A stretch of 64,000 bases of DNA, from assembly GCA_964384215.1 (NCBI GenBank), contig CAYLLB010000021.1, positions 22,216 to 86,215 of the forward strand, in the 5' to 3' direction. A program made the position numbers and the translations under genes. This DNA is from JAJFUV01 sp964384215 (GTDB lineage Bacteria > Acidobacteriota > Terriglobia > Bryobacterales > Bryobacteraceae). The notes below the pieces were generated by a model. The model saw only the letters and a program-made list of their open reading frames with translations. It was not told the DNA's origin and ran no database searches. Shown here in pieces: positions 15,463-23,909 of the stretch (position 1 is the stretch's first letter; each line of letters begins with the position of its first letter).

Positions 15463-17409
15463 TTACGCCGCGGCCAGCTTTTTGCGCAGGCGCATACGCG
15501 TTTCAACGAAGAAATCGTGCTCGGCGGCGTCGAACCACAGCTCGTTGAGCAGTTCGACGCAGGGGGCAAAGCCCGTGGGCGCAAGCGCGGCACGGTGCCG
15601 GCGTTTGGCCTCGCGCCAGGCCTCGCTGTGCCCTAACCACTCGCCGAGCCATGCGTTGATAGCTGCCTTGTCGGTGGGTGCCAGAAGCAGCCTGCGTCCC
15701 TCGTGCATTGCCAGCGCGAAGCGGCATTTCACCGAAATCGAATGCGCGCACATAGCCAGCAGATCGAGCTGCCGGCGCCCGCGCGTGCATCCGGGGCCGA
15801 GCCGCGCCAGAATCTCCTCGGCCTTCCCGCTCTTGGAGAGGGCCGCGCGAAGCTGTTCCAACACTTCCGGTTCCCAACACCTCTGATTCTTGTAGAATTG
15901 CCGCAAAAACCCCACAAACAAGGTCGCCGCGTCCTGCGGCCGGTGCTCCGGCGTGGTGTAGTGCAGCCACTTCTCACCGAACCGGAAGCCCGTATTGTCG
16001 TAACGGTTGATGTTGATGGGCTGATGTGCCAGGACCGGCTCTCCATAGGGCAAGACCTTGTTGCTCAACAGGTCGTAAACGTCGACGAGCGACGCGTCGT
16101 CGCACCCGAAAGCGGCCTTCGCATAACGCCTGTTGAAATCGTCGCGCCGCGCATCGGTGTTCCAGCACATCTCGGCCGCCCATGCGAAGCCGTAGTGGCA
16201 GTTCTCGTACGGACTACCCTTGATCCAGTTGGTGACCATCATTTCGGTGCAGCCATCCTGGTGCGCGCGGCGTATCAGCGTTTCGATTCCTTCCAGCGCT
16301 GTCGGGTAAAAGATGGACATCTCCGAATAACCGCCATAGCGCACCGCAGGGGCCGCCACCACGTCGAAGCCCTGCGCGCGGAACTTATCGACCGCATACT
16401 TCCGAGGCCAGGTTGGCAGATGGTAGTTCCAGTACACGATCTTGAGGTGCTTGGGCAACGCATCGACCGCCTCCGGGTGGTGTTCGAGCATGTCGCTCCA
16501 CACCATCGGCCGCAGGCCCACCGCCTTGAGCCGGTCCGCCAGCGAACCTATATAATCCACGTATACCTTCGACACGCCCTGCTTTTCGGCTTTGGTTCGG
16601 CAACGGTCGCACTGTCCCAGCAGGTAGCTTTCATCGCCGCCCATGTGCCACTGGCGCAGGCCAGGGAACAGTTCGCGGTAGTCCTCCACGAACTGCATGT
16701 AGAGATCAGTCAGGCGCGGGTGCGTGGGGCAGTATTGCTGCGAGCAGCCGGGCACCTCCCGATACTCCGCGTATTCGTCGTGCATCAGCACGTTGTAAGC
16801 GTGCCCCAGGCACTGCACCAGCGGGACGATTTCCATGCGATGCTTGCCGGCGCGCTCGCGGATGCGTTCGACCTGTGCCCGCGTGAAAGCCAGCTTGCAG
16901 CTCACCAGCGGGTTGCGCCGGAACGGAAACAACGATTCCAATTCGAGCAGCAGCGCGTTGTACTTGAGCGCGGCCAGTTCGTCGATGTGCGCCAGCAGCG
17001 CTTCGAAATTGGGCGTGTTGTAAGCGAGATTCTCGCGCACCAGGTGATAGCAGATGTGCGCGGCGCGGAAGGCCACGTCCGGCGCGTCCTCGATTTCGCA
17101 GCACGGCATGGGCCCGTCGGCGGAGAGTTGCGCCAGCGTCCGCATACCTGCTGTCAGAGCCACTTGGCTGCGTCCGGCAAGCACCACGTCTTTCTCCGAA
17201 ACCACCAGGCGATAGGCTTCCGCGGACTCCGCCACCGCGAGCTTCGGGTCAATCACCACACGCGGCCGAGCATCTCCGGCACAGGTCCCGCCCGTGAGCC
17301 GCAGTTTCTTCGGCTGAGGAATTAACGCAGGCGTGCCCGCCGATACGTTACCAGGCGCGACGGACGCGGCGAGCAGTCTCACAAACAATTGCCGGCTGAT
17401 TTCATCCAT
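15463..17409 (-). CDS. Glycoside hydrolase family 20 (beta-N-acetylhexosaminidase-like)
   Basis: A 648-residue enzyme expected to release terminal N-acetylhexosamine from glycans such as chitin fragments or glycoproteins. The signature HMGGDESYLLG contains the GH20 Asp-Glu pair, where the Glu is the general acid and the Asp orients the substrate N-acetyl group. An N-terminal GH20b-like domain (IPQPKKLRLTGG onward) precedes the TIM barrel. The start DEISRQLFVRLLAASVAPG gives a plausible export signal; the upstream Met would overlap the divergent gene and was rejected. Only 29 bases separate it from the divergent ceramidase-like gene. It may lead an operon with shc. Confidence 0.85.
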   Translation of the reverse strand: MDEISRQLFVRLLAASVAPGNVSAGTPALIPQPKKLRLTGGTCAGDARPRVVIDPKLAVAESAEAYRLVVSEKDVVLAGRSQVALTAGMRTLAQLSADGPMPCCEIEDAPDVAFRAAHICYHLVRENLAYNTPNFEALLAHIDELAALKYNALLLELESLFPFRRNPLVSCKLAFTRAQVERIRERAGKHRMEIVPLVQCLGHAYNVLMHDEYAEYREVPGCSQQYCPTHPRLTDLYMQFVEDYRELFPGLRQWHMGGDESYLLGQCDRCRTKAEKQGVSKVYVDYIGSLADRLKAVGLRPMVWSDMLEHHPEAVDALPKHLKIVYWNYHLPTWPRKYAVDKFRAQGFDVVAAPAVRYGGYSEMSIFYPTALEGIETLIRRAHQDGCTEMMVTNWIKGSPYENCHYGFAWAAEMCWNTDARRDDFNRRYAKAAFGCDDASLVDVYDLLSNKVLPYGEPVLAHQPININRYDNTGFRFGEKWLHYTTPEHRPQDAATLFVGFLRQFYKNQRCWEPEVLEQLRAALSKSGKAEEILARLGPGCTRGRRQLDLLAMCAHSISVKCRFALAMHEGRRLLLAPTDKAAINAWLGEWLGHSEAWREAKRRHRAALAPTGFAPCVELLNELWFDAAEHDFFVETRMRLRKKLAAA

Positions 17410-17438
17410 GATCTTTCGAGGATAGTACAGTAATATAA

Positions 17439-18782
17439 ATGCGCCGTTCACTTTGCCTGCTCGTGCTCGCTCTGTCCGCCATCGCGTGCGGCAAGAATGT
17501 TCAAGTTGTGACGTTCAGCGCCGACGTGACGCCTCCGCTCGGCTGCCCGCTCGAAATGGGCGTTATCGAGCCGGCGCGTGAGATCGTGGCTCCCCTGAGC
17601 GCGCGCGGCATCGTGATCATCGGCGCAGGAAAGCCCCTGGTGCTCGCGGCGGTGGACTGGATCGGCATCGCCAACTCGGGCCACGAACAGTGGCGCAAGG
17701 CGCTGGCTGAAGCCGCCCACACCACGCCGGACCGCGTCACCGTGCACACGCTGCATCCGCACGACACGCCCGGCTACGACCCCGATGCAGAGCGCCTGCT
17801 GGCGGGCCAGGGTCTTGCAGGGCGCATCTACGATATAGCCTTTGCCGGACAGGCGCTTGAGCGCGTTGCCCGCGCCCTCGCCGGGGCCATGGCGCGGCCA
17901 CAGCCGGTGACGCACATTTCGCTCGGCCAGGCCTGGGTTCAACAGGTGGCATCGAACCGGCGTATTCTCGGACCTGACGGAAAGGTGAAGTACGTCCGCT
18001 ACAGCAGTTGCCGCGATCCCAAGGTGCGCGCCGAACCGGAAGGAGTCATCGACCCGCTGGTGCGTTCCATCGGCTTTTGGGATCAGGATCGCCCGGTCGC
18101 GGTCCTCACTTACTATGCGACGCATCCGCAAAGTTACTACGGCAAAGGCGGTGTGAACCCGGACTTCGTGGGCATGGCTCGCGCGTCCCGCGAACAAGCC
18201 GTCCCCGCCGCCATGCACATCCATTTCGACGGCGCGGGCGGCAACGTGGCCGCGGGCAAGTACAACGATGGTTCGCCAGCCATGCGTCCCGTGCTGGCCG
18301 GGCGCCTCGCGGAAGGCATGCGCAAAGCCTGGGAGTCGAGCGTGAAGCATCCGCTCGACGCGCGCGATATCGGCTGGCGCACCGTGAACGTGGTTCTACC
18401 ACCCGCCGAAAGGCTCCGAGACCGGGCGGCCATCGAGAAGGCGCTCACGGACTCGAACTCCGACATGCGCACGCGCCTGCGTGCCGCGTGCGAGCTGGCC
18501 TGGCTCGACTGCGGTCACCGGGCCGAACTGAGCTGCCTGCGCCTGGGTCCGGCGCGCGTGCTGCACATGCCCGGCGAGCTGTTTGTCGAATACCAGCTCG
18601 CTGCCGCTCAGATGCGTCCGGGTTCAATGGTCGCGATGGCGGCCTATGCCGATTACAGCCCCGGCTACATCGGCACGCGCATCTCTTACAGTCAGGGCGG
18701 CTATGAAACCGGCCCCGCTTCGCGCACCGCGCCCGAAGTCGAGGATGTGCTCATGCGCGCCATGCGCGAGCTGCTGAAATAG
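17439..18782 (+). CDS. Neutral/alkaline ceramidase-like lipoprotein
   Basis: A 447-residue predicted lipoprotein (signal LCLLVLALSAIAC, Cys17 after SAIA). The mature N terminus FSADVTPPLGCPL, followed by LSARGIVI and the late GTDSP-like stretch MHIHFDGAGGN, fits the neutral/alkaline non-lysosomal ceramidase superfamily. Many bacterial members of that superfamily are uncharacterised secreted hydrolases. Zinc-binding His candidates are in HTLHPHDTPG and YYATHPQSYYG. The product therefore probably hydrolyses an amide in the envelope or outside the cell, but ceramide itself is not established. The start lies 29 bases from the divergent GH20 start, and the stop is six bases from the convergent PLP enzyme. 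Confidence 0.75.
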   Translation: MRRSLCLLVLALSAIACGKNVQVVTFSADVTPPLGCPLEMGVIEPAREIVAPLSARGIVIIGAGKPLVLAAVDWIGIANSGHEQWRKALAEAAHTTPDRVTVHTLHPHDTPGYDPDAERLLAGQGLAGRIYDIAFAGQALERVARALAGAMARPQPVTHISLGQAWVQQVASNRRILGPDGKVKYVRYSSCRDPKVRAEPEGVIDPLVRSIGFWDQDRPVAVLTYYATHPQSYYGKGGVNPDFVGMARASREQAVPAAMHIHFDGAGGNVAAGKYNDGSPAMRPVLAGRLAEGMRKAWESSVKHPLDARDIGWRTVNVVLPPAERLRDRAAIEKALTDSNSDMRTRLRAACELAWLDCGHRAELSCLRLGPARVLHMPGELFVEYQLAAAQMRPGSMVAMAAYADYSPGYIGTRISYSQGGYETGPASRTAPEVEDVLMRAMRELLK

Positions 18783-18788
18783 CCGGCG

Positions 18789-20048
18789 TCAGATCGCGCC
18801 AAGCGCCTGTTCGAAATCGGCCAGCACGTCGCGCCAGTCCTCGATTCCCACCGAAACTCGCACCAGGGAATCCGTGATGCCGGCGGTTTCCATCTCCTCG
18901 TCGCTCAATCCCGAATGCGTGGTCGTTTTGGGATGGCAGGCCAGCGTTTCGACGCCGCCTAGCGACACGGCGTTGCGCACAAGCTGGAGGCCGCGCAGGA
19001 AATCGAACGCCGCCGGCCGACCGCCGCGCAGGTCCATCGAAAACACGGCGCCGGGAAATTCGCATTGCGCATCGCGTATGCGCACCTGCTCGGGGTCGTC
19101 AAACAGCGTTGGGTAGTGCATCTTCGCAACGCGCGGGTGCTTCGCCAACCGCTCGGCGATGCGCTGCGCGTTCTTGCTTTGCTTGTTCATCCGCAGCGCC
19201 ACGGTGGGTAGACGACCGTCCAGCATCCAGCACTCATCCGGCTGGAGAATGTTGCCGAACATCACACGCGAGGCACGCAAGGGGCGGATCAGCGTCGCAT
19301 CCCGCGCCAGCACCGCGCCGGCCAGCATGTCGCTAAAGCCCGAAAGGTACTTGGTGGCCGAATAGACCACCAGGTCCGCGCCCAGCATGAGCGGATGCTG
19401 GAAGGTGGGCCCGAGGAAGGTGTTGTCCACCATCACCAGCGCCCGCGGGCCGTCGCCTGCAGCACGCCGTGCCACAGCGTCGGCCGCGCGGCGAATGCCA
19501 GTCATCACCATGGTGGGATTGGACGGGGTCTCGATGAAAACGGCGCCCAGGTTGGGCGTCGCGTCAATGGCCGCATCGAGCGCCGCGCCGTCGCCCGCCC
19601 GCACCGCCACGGTGGAGATGCCGAACGGCTGCAGAAACTCGTGCATCAGGCGCTGTGTACCGCCGTAAAGCGGAACCGTGTGAACCAGGCTCTGCCCTGG
19701 ACGCAGGAATGTGGTCAGTGCCGTCACGATCGCGGCCATGCCGGAGTTGAACACCACGGCGCCTTGCGCCCCTCTCTCCAGCGGCACGATCTGCTCTTCG
19801 AGAATCTCGGCGTTGGGATGGTTGATGCGCGCGTAGATCAGCTCGACCTGCTCGCCTTCGCGCGCCTTGGCGCGCCCGCTGGCGACAGCGAACGCGCGCT
19901 CGGCAGCTTCAGGACTGGAGAAAACGTATGTAGAACTACGAAACACCGCCGGCCTCGCCGACCCCACCGAAAGCCGCGGATCGAATCCCTTCGCGATCAC
20001 CGCGGTAGTGGGCCGCATGCCGTGAGACGCTTCCTTGCGCTCGGACAT
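18789..20048 (-). CDS. Cys/Met metabolism PLP-dependent enzyme (cystathionine gamma-synthase / methionine gamma-lyase type)
   Basis: A 419-residue fold-type I PLP enzyme. The cofactor lysine is in VVYSATKYLSGFSDMLAG, preceded by the phosphate-pocket FNSGMAAIVTAL and the ring-stacking Tyr region VPLYGGTQRL. MVDNTFLGP supplies the Asp that contacts the pyridine nitrogen, and the C-terminal ETLACHPKTTTHSGL motif is typical of the family. It acts in transsulfuration or sulfur amino acid breakdown; the subgroup (gamma-synthase, gamma-lyase or O-acetylhomoserine sulfhydrylase) cannot be settled by eye. A G-rich GGTGGGGGTGATG stretch before the ATG supports the start. Convergent with the ceramidase-like gene. 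Confidence 0.9.
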   Translation of the reverse strand: MSERKEASHGMRPTTAVIAKGFDPRLSVGSARPAVFRSSTYVFSSPEAAERAFAVASGRAKAREGEQVELIYARINHPNAEILEEQIVPLERGAQGAVVFNSGMAAIVTALTTFLRPGQSLVHTVPLYGGTQRLMHEFLQPFGISTVAVRAGDGAALDAAIDATPNLGAVFIETPSNPTMVMTGIRRAADAVARRAAGDGPRALVMVDNTFLGPTFQHPLMLGADLVVYSATKYLSGFSDMLAGAVLARDATLIRPLRASRVMFGNILQPDECWMLDGRLPTVALRMNKQSKNAQRIAERLAKHPRVAKMHYPTLFDDPEQVRIRDAQCEFPGAVFSMDLRGGRPAAFDFLRGLQLVRNAVSLGGVETLACHPKTTTHSGLSDEEMETAGITDSLVRVSVGIEDWRDVLADFEQALGAI

Positions 20049-20174
20049 TCATCACCCCCACCAAGAGTGTACATCGGATAACAATGCCCCTCATTTCGAC
20101 TATTCGCCGCCGTTGTTCGTCCATAATGTTATAGAGCCGGCGTCGGCAGGATCCCGCCGGGGAGAGTGCGCCGA

Positions 20175-21689
20175 ATGGCGTCTGAAACAATCACACAACA
20201 AAAATCGAAGCGAGAAAGCCGCGCGGCGGCCACCATCCGGGAGGTCTTCGAATCCGGCCGGCCGCTCACCTATGTGCGTACGGCCGAAGAGCAGCGCGTC
20301 GCGCGCGTGCTGGCCGAGGTGGCCGCCGGATCTGAATCCTCCGCCCCCATGCCCGTCTGGACCTGGACCCTCACCGAGGGCTTGCGCCGCGGCGAGGGGG
20401 TTGTAATAGCCGGAACCGAAACCCCGCGCGGCGTCCTGGACTTCATCATCGCGAGCGAGGCACCCGGCATCTTCCATCTGAAGGACTTCCACGAGCCACT
20501 GCGCGAATCGGCCGAAACCCGGCGCCGCCTCCGCGACCTGTATGAAAGTTGCCTCGACCGGCGGAAGTACGCCGTCATCACGTCCGCAGTCCGCTACATC
20601 CCCGAGGAGCTCGACCGGAACATCCTGTTTCTGGAGCTGAAACCGCCCGACATGGTGGAACTGATAGATTTTCTGCGGGACGAAACCGCCGCCAGCGGCG
20701 CTCTGGACGAGAAGGTTCTTAACGCCTTTGCCCGCGCCCTGCAAGGGCTGACGCTCGACGAGGCGCGCTACGCGCTGCGCCGGGCCGTGGCCGCCAATCC
20801 GGTTTTAGGAATGGATTCGCTGCCTGCCCTGCTCGAGGAAAAGCGTCTGCTGGTCAACCGCAGCGGCGTGATCGAGTACATTGCCACGGATACGGACCTC
20901 AGCGAAGTCGGGGGTCTCGACAACCTCAAGAAGTGGTTGATGGAGCGCCGGAAGCTCTTCCATTTGCGCGACAGCGTGTCCGAGGAGATCGTGCCCAAGG
21001 GCCTCCTGATGATGGGCATTCCCGGCTGCGGCAAGAGCCTTTCGGTCAAGGCCATCGCCTCCGCCTGGCACCTCCCGCTTTATCGCGTGGACATGATCGA
21101 GATTTTCTCCGGCCGGCACGGCAAGCCCGAAGGCGTCTTCGTCGCCGCCTGCCGCATGCTCGAAGAGATGGCGCCCGCCGTGCTGTGGTTCGACGAAATC
21201 GAGATGGGTATCACGTCCGCCGATTCCGGAGGCGAGCAGGGGCGCATTTTCGCCTTTTTCCTGACCTGGATGCAGGAGAAGACGCGGGGATTGTTCGTGG
21301 CCGCGACGGCCAACCGGATCGACCTGCTCCCGGCCGAAATGATCCGCAAAGGCCGTTTCGACGAGGTGTTTTTCGTCGACCTGCCGCTCAAGGCCGAAAT
21401 GATCGAGATCTTCAAGATCCACCTCAGCCGCCGCGGCGTGGATCCGGCCAAGTTCGACCTGGATCAGGTCACCCAGTTCACAGACGGCTGGACCGGAGCC
21501 GAGATCGAGCAGTGCGTGGTCTCGGCGCTGACCCAAGCCCGGCTGGAGGACCGTCAGATCACCGAGCAGGACCTGATAAACATCGCCGTGAAGCTGGTGC
21601 CGCTCTCGCGCACGATGAAGGAGCAGATCAGCCACATCCGGGCCTGGGCCTTCGAGCGCGCTGTCCGAGCAACGCCAACTATAAGGTGA
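20175..21689 (+). CDS. Ycf46-like AAA+ ATPase
   Basis: A 504-residue ATPase with an N-terminal domain of about 260 residues that lacks nucleotide motifs, and a C-terminal AAA+ module. The module carries Walker A MGIPGCGKS, Walker B AVLWFDEIE, sensor-1 AATANRIDLLP and the arginine-finger region RKGRFDEVFFVDLP. This layout and the GLDNLKKWL entry match the Ycf46 family of chloroplasts and bacteria, whose function is poorly known but has been linked to photosynthesis or carbon metabolism in cyanobacteria. The ATG was preferred to the GTG nine bases upstream because GGGGAG lies ten bases before the ATG. The ECF sigma gene follows; a link is not shown. Confidence 0.88.
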   Translation: MASETITQQKSKRESRAAATIREVFESGRPLTYVRTAEEQRVARVLAEVAAGSESSAPMPVWTWTLTEGLRRGEGVVIAGTETPRGVLDFIIASEAPGIFHLKDFHEPLRESAETRRRLRDLYESCLDRRKYAVITSAVRYIPEELDRNILFLELKPPDMVELIDFLRDETAASGALDEKVLNAFARALQGLTLDEARYALRRAVAANPVLGMDSLPALLEEKRLLVNRSGVIEYIATDTDLSEVGGLDNLKKWLMERRKLFHLRDSVSEEIVPKGLLMMGIPGCGKSLSVKAIASAWHLPLYRVDMIEIFSGRHGKPEGVFVAACRMLEEMAPAVLWFDEIEMGITSADSGGEQGRIFAFFLTWMQEKTRGLFVAATANRIDLLPAEMIRKGRFDEVFFVDLPLKAEMIEIFKIHLSRRGVDPAKFDLDQVTQFTDGWTGAEIEQCVVSALTQARLEDRQITEQDLINIAVKLVPLSRTMKEQISHIRAWAFERAVRATPTIR

Positions 21690-21770
21690 AGGCGGAAATG
21701 GGCTTGCAACTCATGGTCAACGCTCCGGCGTGATTCCGTCCGCGGCGTGTTGTACAATCGCGGCAAGCCG

Positions 21771-22337
21771 GTGGAGACAGGCAGCGCCAACATCACGAAG
21801 CTCCTTCTGGCTTGGGGCCAGGGAGATGCGGAGGCACTTGCTGCGCTGACACCTCTGGTTTACGACCACCTCCACCGCCTCGCGCGCCACTACATGGCCG
21901 GCGAGCGGCCCGGCCATACATTGCAAGCGACGGCACTGGTCAACGAAGCCTATCTGCGGCTCATCGACTCGAGTAAGGTCCGGTGGCAAAACCGTACCCA
22001 TTTCTTCGCCCTTGCGGCCCAACTCATGCGCCGTATTCTGGTTGACTTCGCCCGTTCGCGCGCTGATCAGAAGCACGGTGGCGGCATGCATCAGACCACA
22101 TTGGACGAATCCCTCGTGGTTTCCAACAAACCGGCCCCCGATCTTGTGGCGTTGGATGACGCCCTGACGGCGCTGGCAGCCGTCGACGCGCGGAAGGCCC
22201 AGGTAGTCGAGCTGAAGTTCTTCGGCGGCCTGGATGAGAAGGAAATCGCACAACATCTTCAGATCTCCGTGGATACCGTGCAGCGGGATTGGAAGACCGC
22301 TCGCGCATGGTTGTACTCCCAGCTAGCGAGTCGTTGA
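21771..22337 (+). CDS. ECF RNA polymerase sigma factor, Sig-70_X6 (ECF-like) type
   Basis: A 188-residue sigma factor. Region 2 runs from LVYDHLHRLARHYM through LVNEAYLRLIDSS to RRILVDFARSRADQKHGGG, and region 4 contains VVELKFFGGLDEKEIAQHL and SVDTVQRDWKTARAWL. This is the Acidobacteria/Planctomycete group that is usually encoded next to Ser/Thr kinases, as here. No anti-sigma gene is visible, which fits control by phosphorylation, though that is inference. The GTG gives the usual seven residues before ITKLLL; a GTG 24 bases upstream is an alternative. TACAAT 13 bases before the start would make the mRNA nearly leaderless, but I see no -35. The 3-prime end overlaps the convergent protease gene by 15 bases. 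Confidence 0.9.
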   Translation: METGSANITKLLLAWGQGDAEALAALTPLVYDHLHRLARHYMAGERPGHTLQATALVNEAYLRLIDSSKVRWQNRTHFFALAAQLMRRILVDFARSRADQKHGGGMHQTTLDESLVVSNKPAPDLVALDDALTALAAVDARKAQVVELKFFGGLDEKEIAQHLQISVDTVQRDWKTARAWLYSQLASR

Positions 22338-22937
22338 AGACGCTACCAGCGTGTTGTTGGCCGCCACCTGTTCGGCGCGCCGGGCCAGCCCTTTGTGGAT
22401 CAGCTCCACGTCCGCAGGCTCGAAGCTCAGTGGCTTCCACTGCATGGCCGCAAAATCCTCTTTGGTCCACCGTTCTTTCATCATGCCCGTCTTGGAGTGT
22501 TGGCTGACCTGCTGCAGGTTGTGCGTGATCTCGTGGACCAGCACGTGCGCGAAGACCATGCGCGCCAGTTGCGGCTGCTGGCTGGCCCACCCCATCGCGC
22601 CATAGAAAATGGTGATCGCCGAGCCTTCGTAGGGCCGCGCCGCCGCGAGGGTCTGCTGGCTGGATCCGCCGGTCTTGCCGACGATGCCAATGGCCACTGC
22701 GCCTTCCCTCTGGGCCTGGCCTTCGGCCGGCCGCTTGTGGCGCCACTTGACGGACACGCCGATTTCCGCGAAGACATCCGACGCGGTCTGCAACGCGCGG
22801 CTGCGGACATCGAAGGGAACGTTCTCTTCACCCCAGATATAGGCGGTCACGGTTTCCTTCCCGCCCTTGTTTGCGTCTGCCGCGCGGACCTGCCCCACCG
22901 CCAGCCCCGCCAGGATTACCATCGCCGTAAGTTTCAT
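22323..22937 (-). CDS. Secreted zincin-like metalloprotease A (HEITH)
   Basis: A 204-residue secreted protein: signal peptide KLTAMVILAGLAVGQVRA with cleavage near residue 19-20, then a mature domain holding HEITH (His135, Glu136, His139), the zinc-binding core of zincins. The next His, at 147, and a GMM turn like the metzincin Met-turn follow. Spacing between the second and third His is two residues longer than in classic HExxHxxGxxH metzincins. Its first 40 codons and 5-prime leader are nearly identical to those of protease B upstream on the same strand, whereas the mature domains have diverged. The ribosome site is inside a hairpin. Substrate unknown. Confidence 0.78.
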   Translation of the reverse strand: MKLTAMVILAGLAVGQVRAADANKGGKETVTAYIWGEENVPFDVRSRALQTASDVFAEIGVSVKWRHKRPAEGQAQREGAVAIGIVGKTGGSSQQTLAAARPYEGSAITIFYGAMGWASQQPQLARMVFAHVLVHEITHNLQQVSQHSKTGMMKERWTKEDFAAMQWKPLSFEPADVELIHKGLARRAEQVAANNTLVASSTTR

Positions 22938-22995
22938 ATGCCGTTTGCCTCCGCCGAGGGAGGCGGGAAACGGCCGTGAAAAACCGCATGGGGCG
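22811..22995 (-). repeat. 185-bp leader/signal-peptide cassette, copy A
   Basis: Direct repeat of 23674-23858, differing at two positions by my reading, 863 bases apart. It covers about 58 bases of 5-prime leader with the hairpin, the ATG, the whole signal peptide and roughly 42 codons of protease A. Identity stops abruptly on both sides. Confidence 0.92.
22940..22974 (-). promoter_or_regulatory. Hairpin sequestering the ribosome binding site of protease A
   Basis: In the mRNA sense, GCCGTTT pairs with AAACGGC (seven pairs) and GCCTCC with GGAGGC (six pairs) around a six-base loop, with a three-base CCC bulge on the 5-prime arm. The GGAGG Shine-Dalgarno is entirely inside the stem and the AUG begins two bases after it. 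Translation should be low unless the stem is melted or remodelled. Whether the trigger is temperature, protein or ligand is not visible. Confidence 0.7.
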
Positions 22996-23113
22996 TACGA
23001 AGTTACGAATTATTCGGGCCGGCTTGGTGGCCCAGCCATGGAGAATCTGATTGGTGGTTTGTCTCGAACACGGGTATCAACCGGGCAGAGCCGTCTTTGG
23101 GGGTGGACAACAC

Positions 23114-23800
23114 CTAAGCGGGCGCTCTCCGCGACCTGATCCTCTCCAGGACGTTCAGCCGCATGGTCTGTACTTGACCTGGGTGGAACAGCAGGTAGCC
23201 CGCACTCATCTGCCGCACCGCATCCTTGGTCCACTCCGCGAACATGATTCCCTGCCAGGAGTGTTGAAGGTCCAGCAGATGCCCAATCTCGTGAGCGACG
23301 ACATGGCCGAGAACGCGATAGACCGTGCAGGTGCCCAGATCTGCGACACGTGATACGCGGTCATAGTAAACGTATGCGAAGCTAGCTGGCGCCCCCGGTT
23401 CGCCCACCAAAGCCATCCCCGTCGCCGTGGCTCGGACCCGATGGCCCGCTACGGGCTTCGCAAGAATCCTAACCGTGACGTCCACTTGGTCGGTTTCCGC
23501 CGGGCATTTGCCGTAGAGGGCTCCGTTCGACTGAGCAGGGGGGCAGATAATCCAGTTCGTGGGGACCCCCGCATCACGCAGAATCAGTTGGGCGACATTG
23601 ACGCCGCTGCGAAGGACGCTGACCTCGATGCCTGCCTGATAACTGAGCAGGACGTTCAACACCGGCTGGTCCGCGAAGGGAACGTTCTCTTCACCCCGGA
23701 TATGGGCGGTCACGGTTTCCTTCCCGCCCTTGTTTGCGTCTGCCGCGCGGACCTGCCCCACCGCCAGCCCCGCCAGGATTACCATCGCCGTAAGTTTCAT
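23114..23800 (-). CDS. Secreted metzincin-like metalloprotease B (HEIGHLLDLQH)
   Basis: A 228-residue secreted protein with the same signal peptide as protease A. The mature part contains HEIGHLLDLQH (His170, Glu171, His174, His180), exact HExxHxxxxxH metzincin spacing, followed by GIM as a candidate Met-turn. The region after the active site, AEWTKDAVRQM, parallels protease A, so the two are homologous in the catalytic core. An insertion with two Cys (WIICPPAQSNGALYGKCP) is specific to B. The gene starts 110 bases from the divergent receptor kinase gene, and its leader carries the same SD-burying hairpin. Confidence 0.8.
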   Translation of the reverse strand: MKLTAMVILAGLAVGQVRAADANKGGKETVTAHIRGEENVPFADQPVLNVLLSYQAGIEVSVLRSGVNVAQLILRDAGVPTNWIICPPAQSNGALYGKCPAETDQVDVTVRILAKPVAGHRVRATATGMALVGEPGAPASFAYVYYDRVSRVADLGTCTVYRVLGHVVAHEIGHLLDLQHSWQGIMFAEWTKDAVRQMSAGYLLFHPGQVQTMRLNVLERIRSRRAPA

Positions 23801-23858
23801 ATGCCGTTTGCCTCCGCCGAGGGAGGCGGGAAACGGCCGTGAAAAACCGCATGGGGCG
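23674..23858 (-). repeat. 185-bp leader/signal-peptide cassette, copy B
   Basis: Second copy of the cassette in front of protease B; see copy A at 22811-22995. The two base differences fall in the codons just after the signal peptide. The copy ends about 15 bases before the region homologous between the two kinase genes begins. Confidence 0.92.
23803..23837 (-). promoter_or_regulatory. Hairpin sequestering the ribosome binding site of protease B
   Basis: Identical in sequence and placement to the hairpin before protease A: 13 pairs with a CCC bulge, GGAGG buried, AUG two bases after the stem. Preservation in both copies could reflect function or simply the recency of the duplication. Confidence 0.7.
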
Positions 23859-23909
23859 AACGGAGTTGGAGTTAGAATTGTGGCAACCGGTTCACGGGGC
23901 CGGATCCGG

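Noticed and set aside
21753..21758. TACAAT as a firm promoter for the ECF sigma gene
   Set aside because: No -35 like sequence at the right distance; left as a possibility in the gene entry only.
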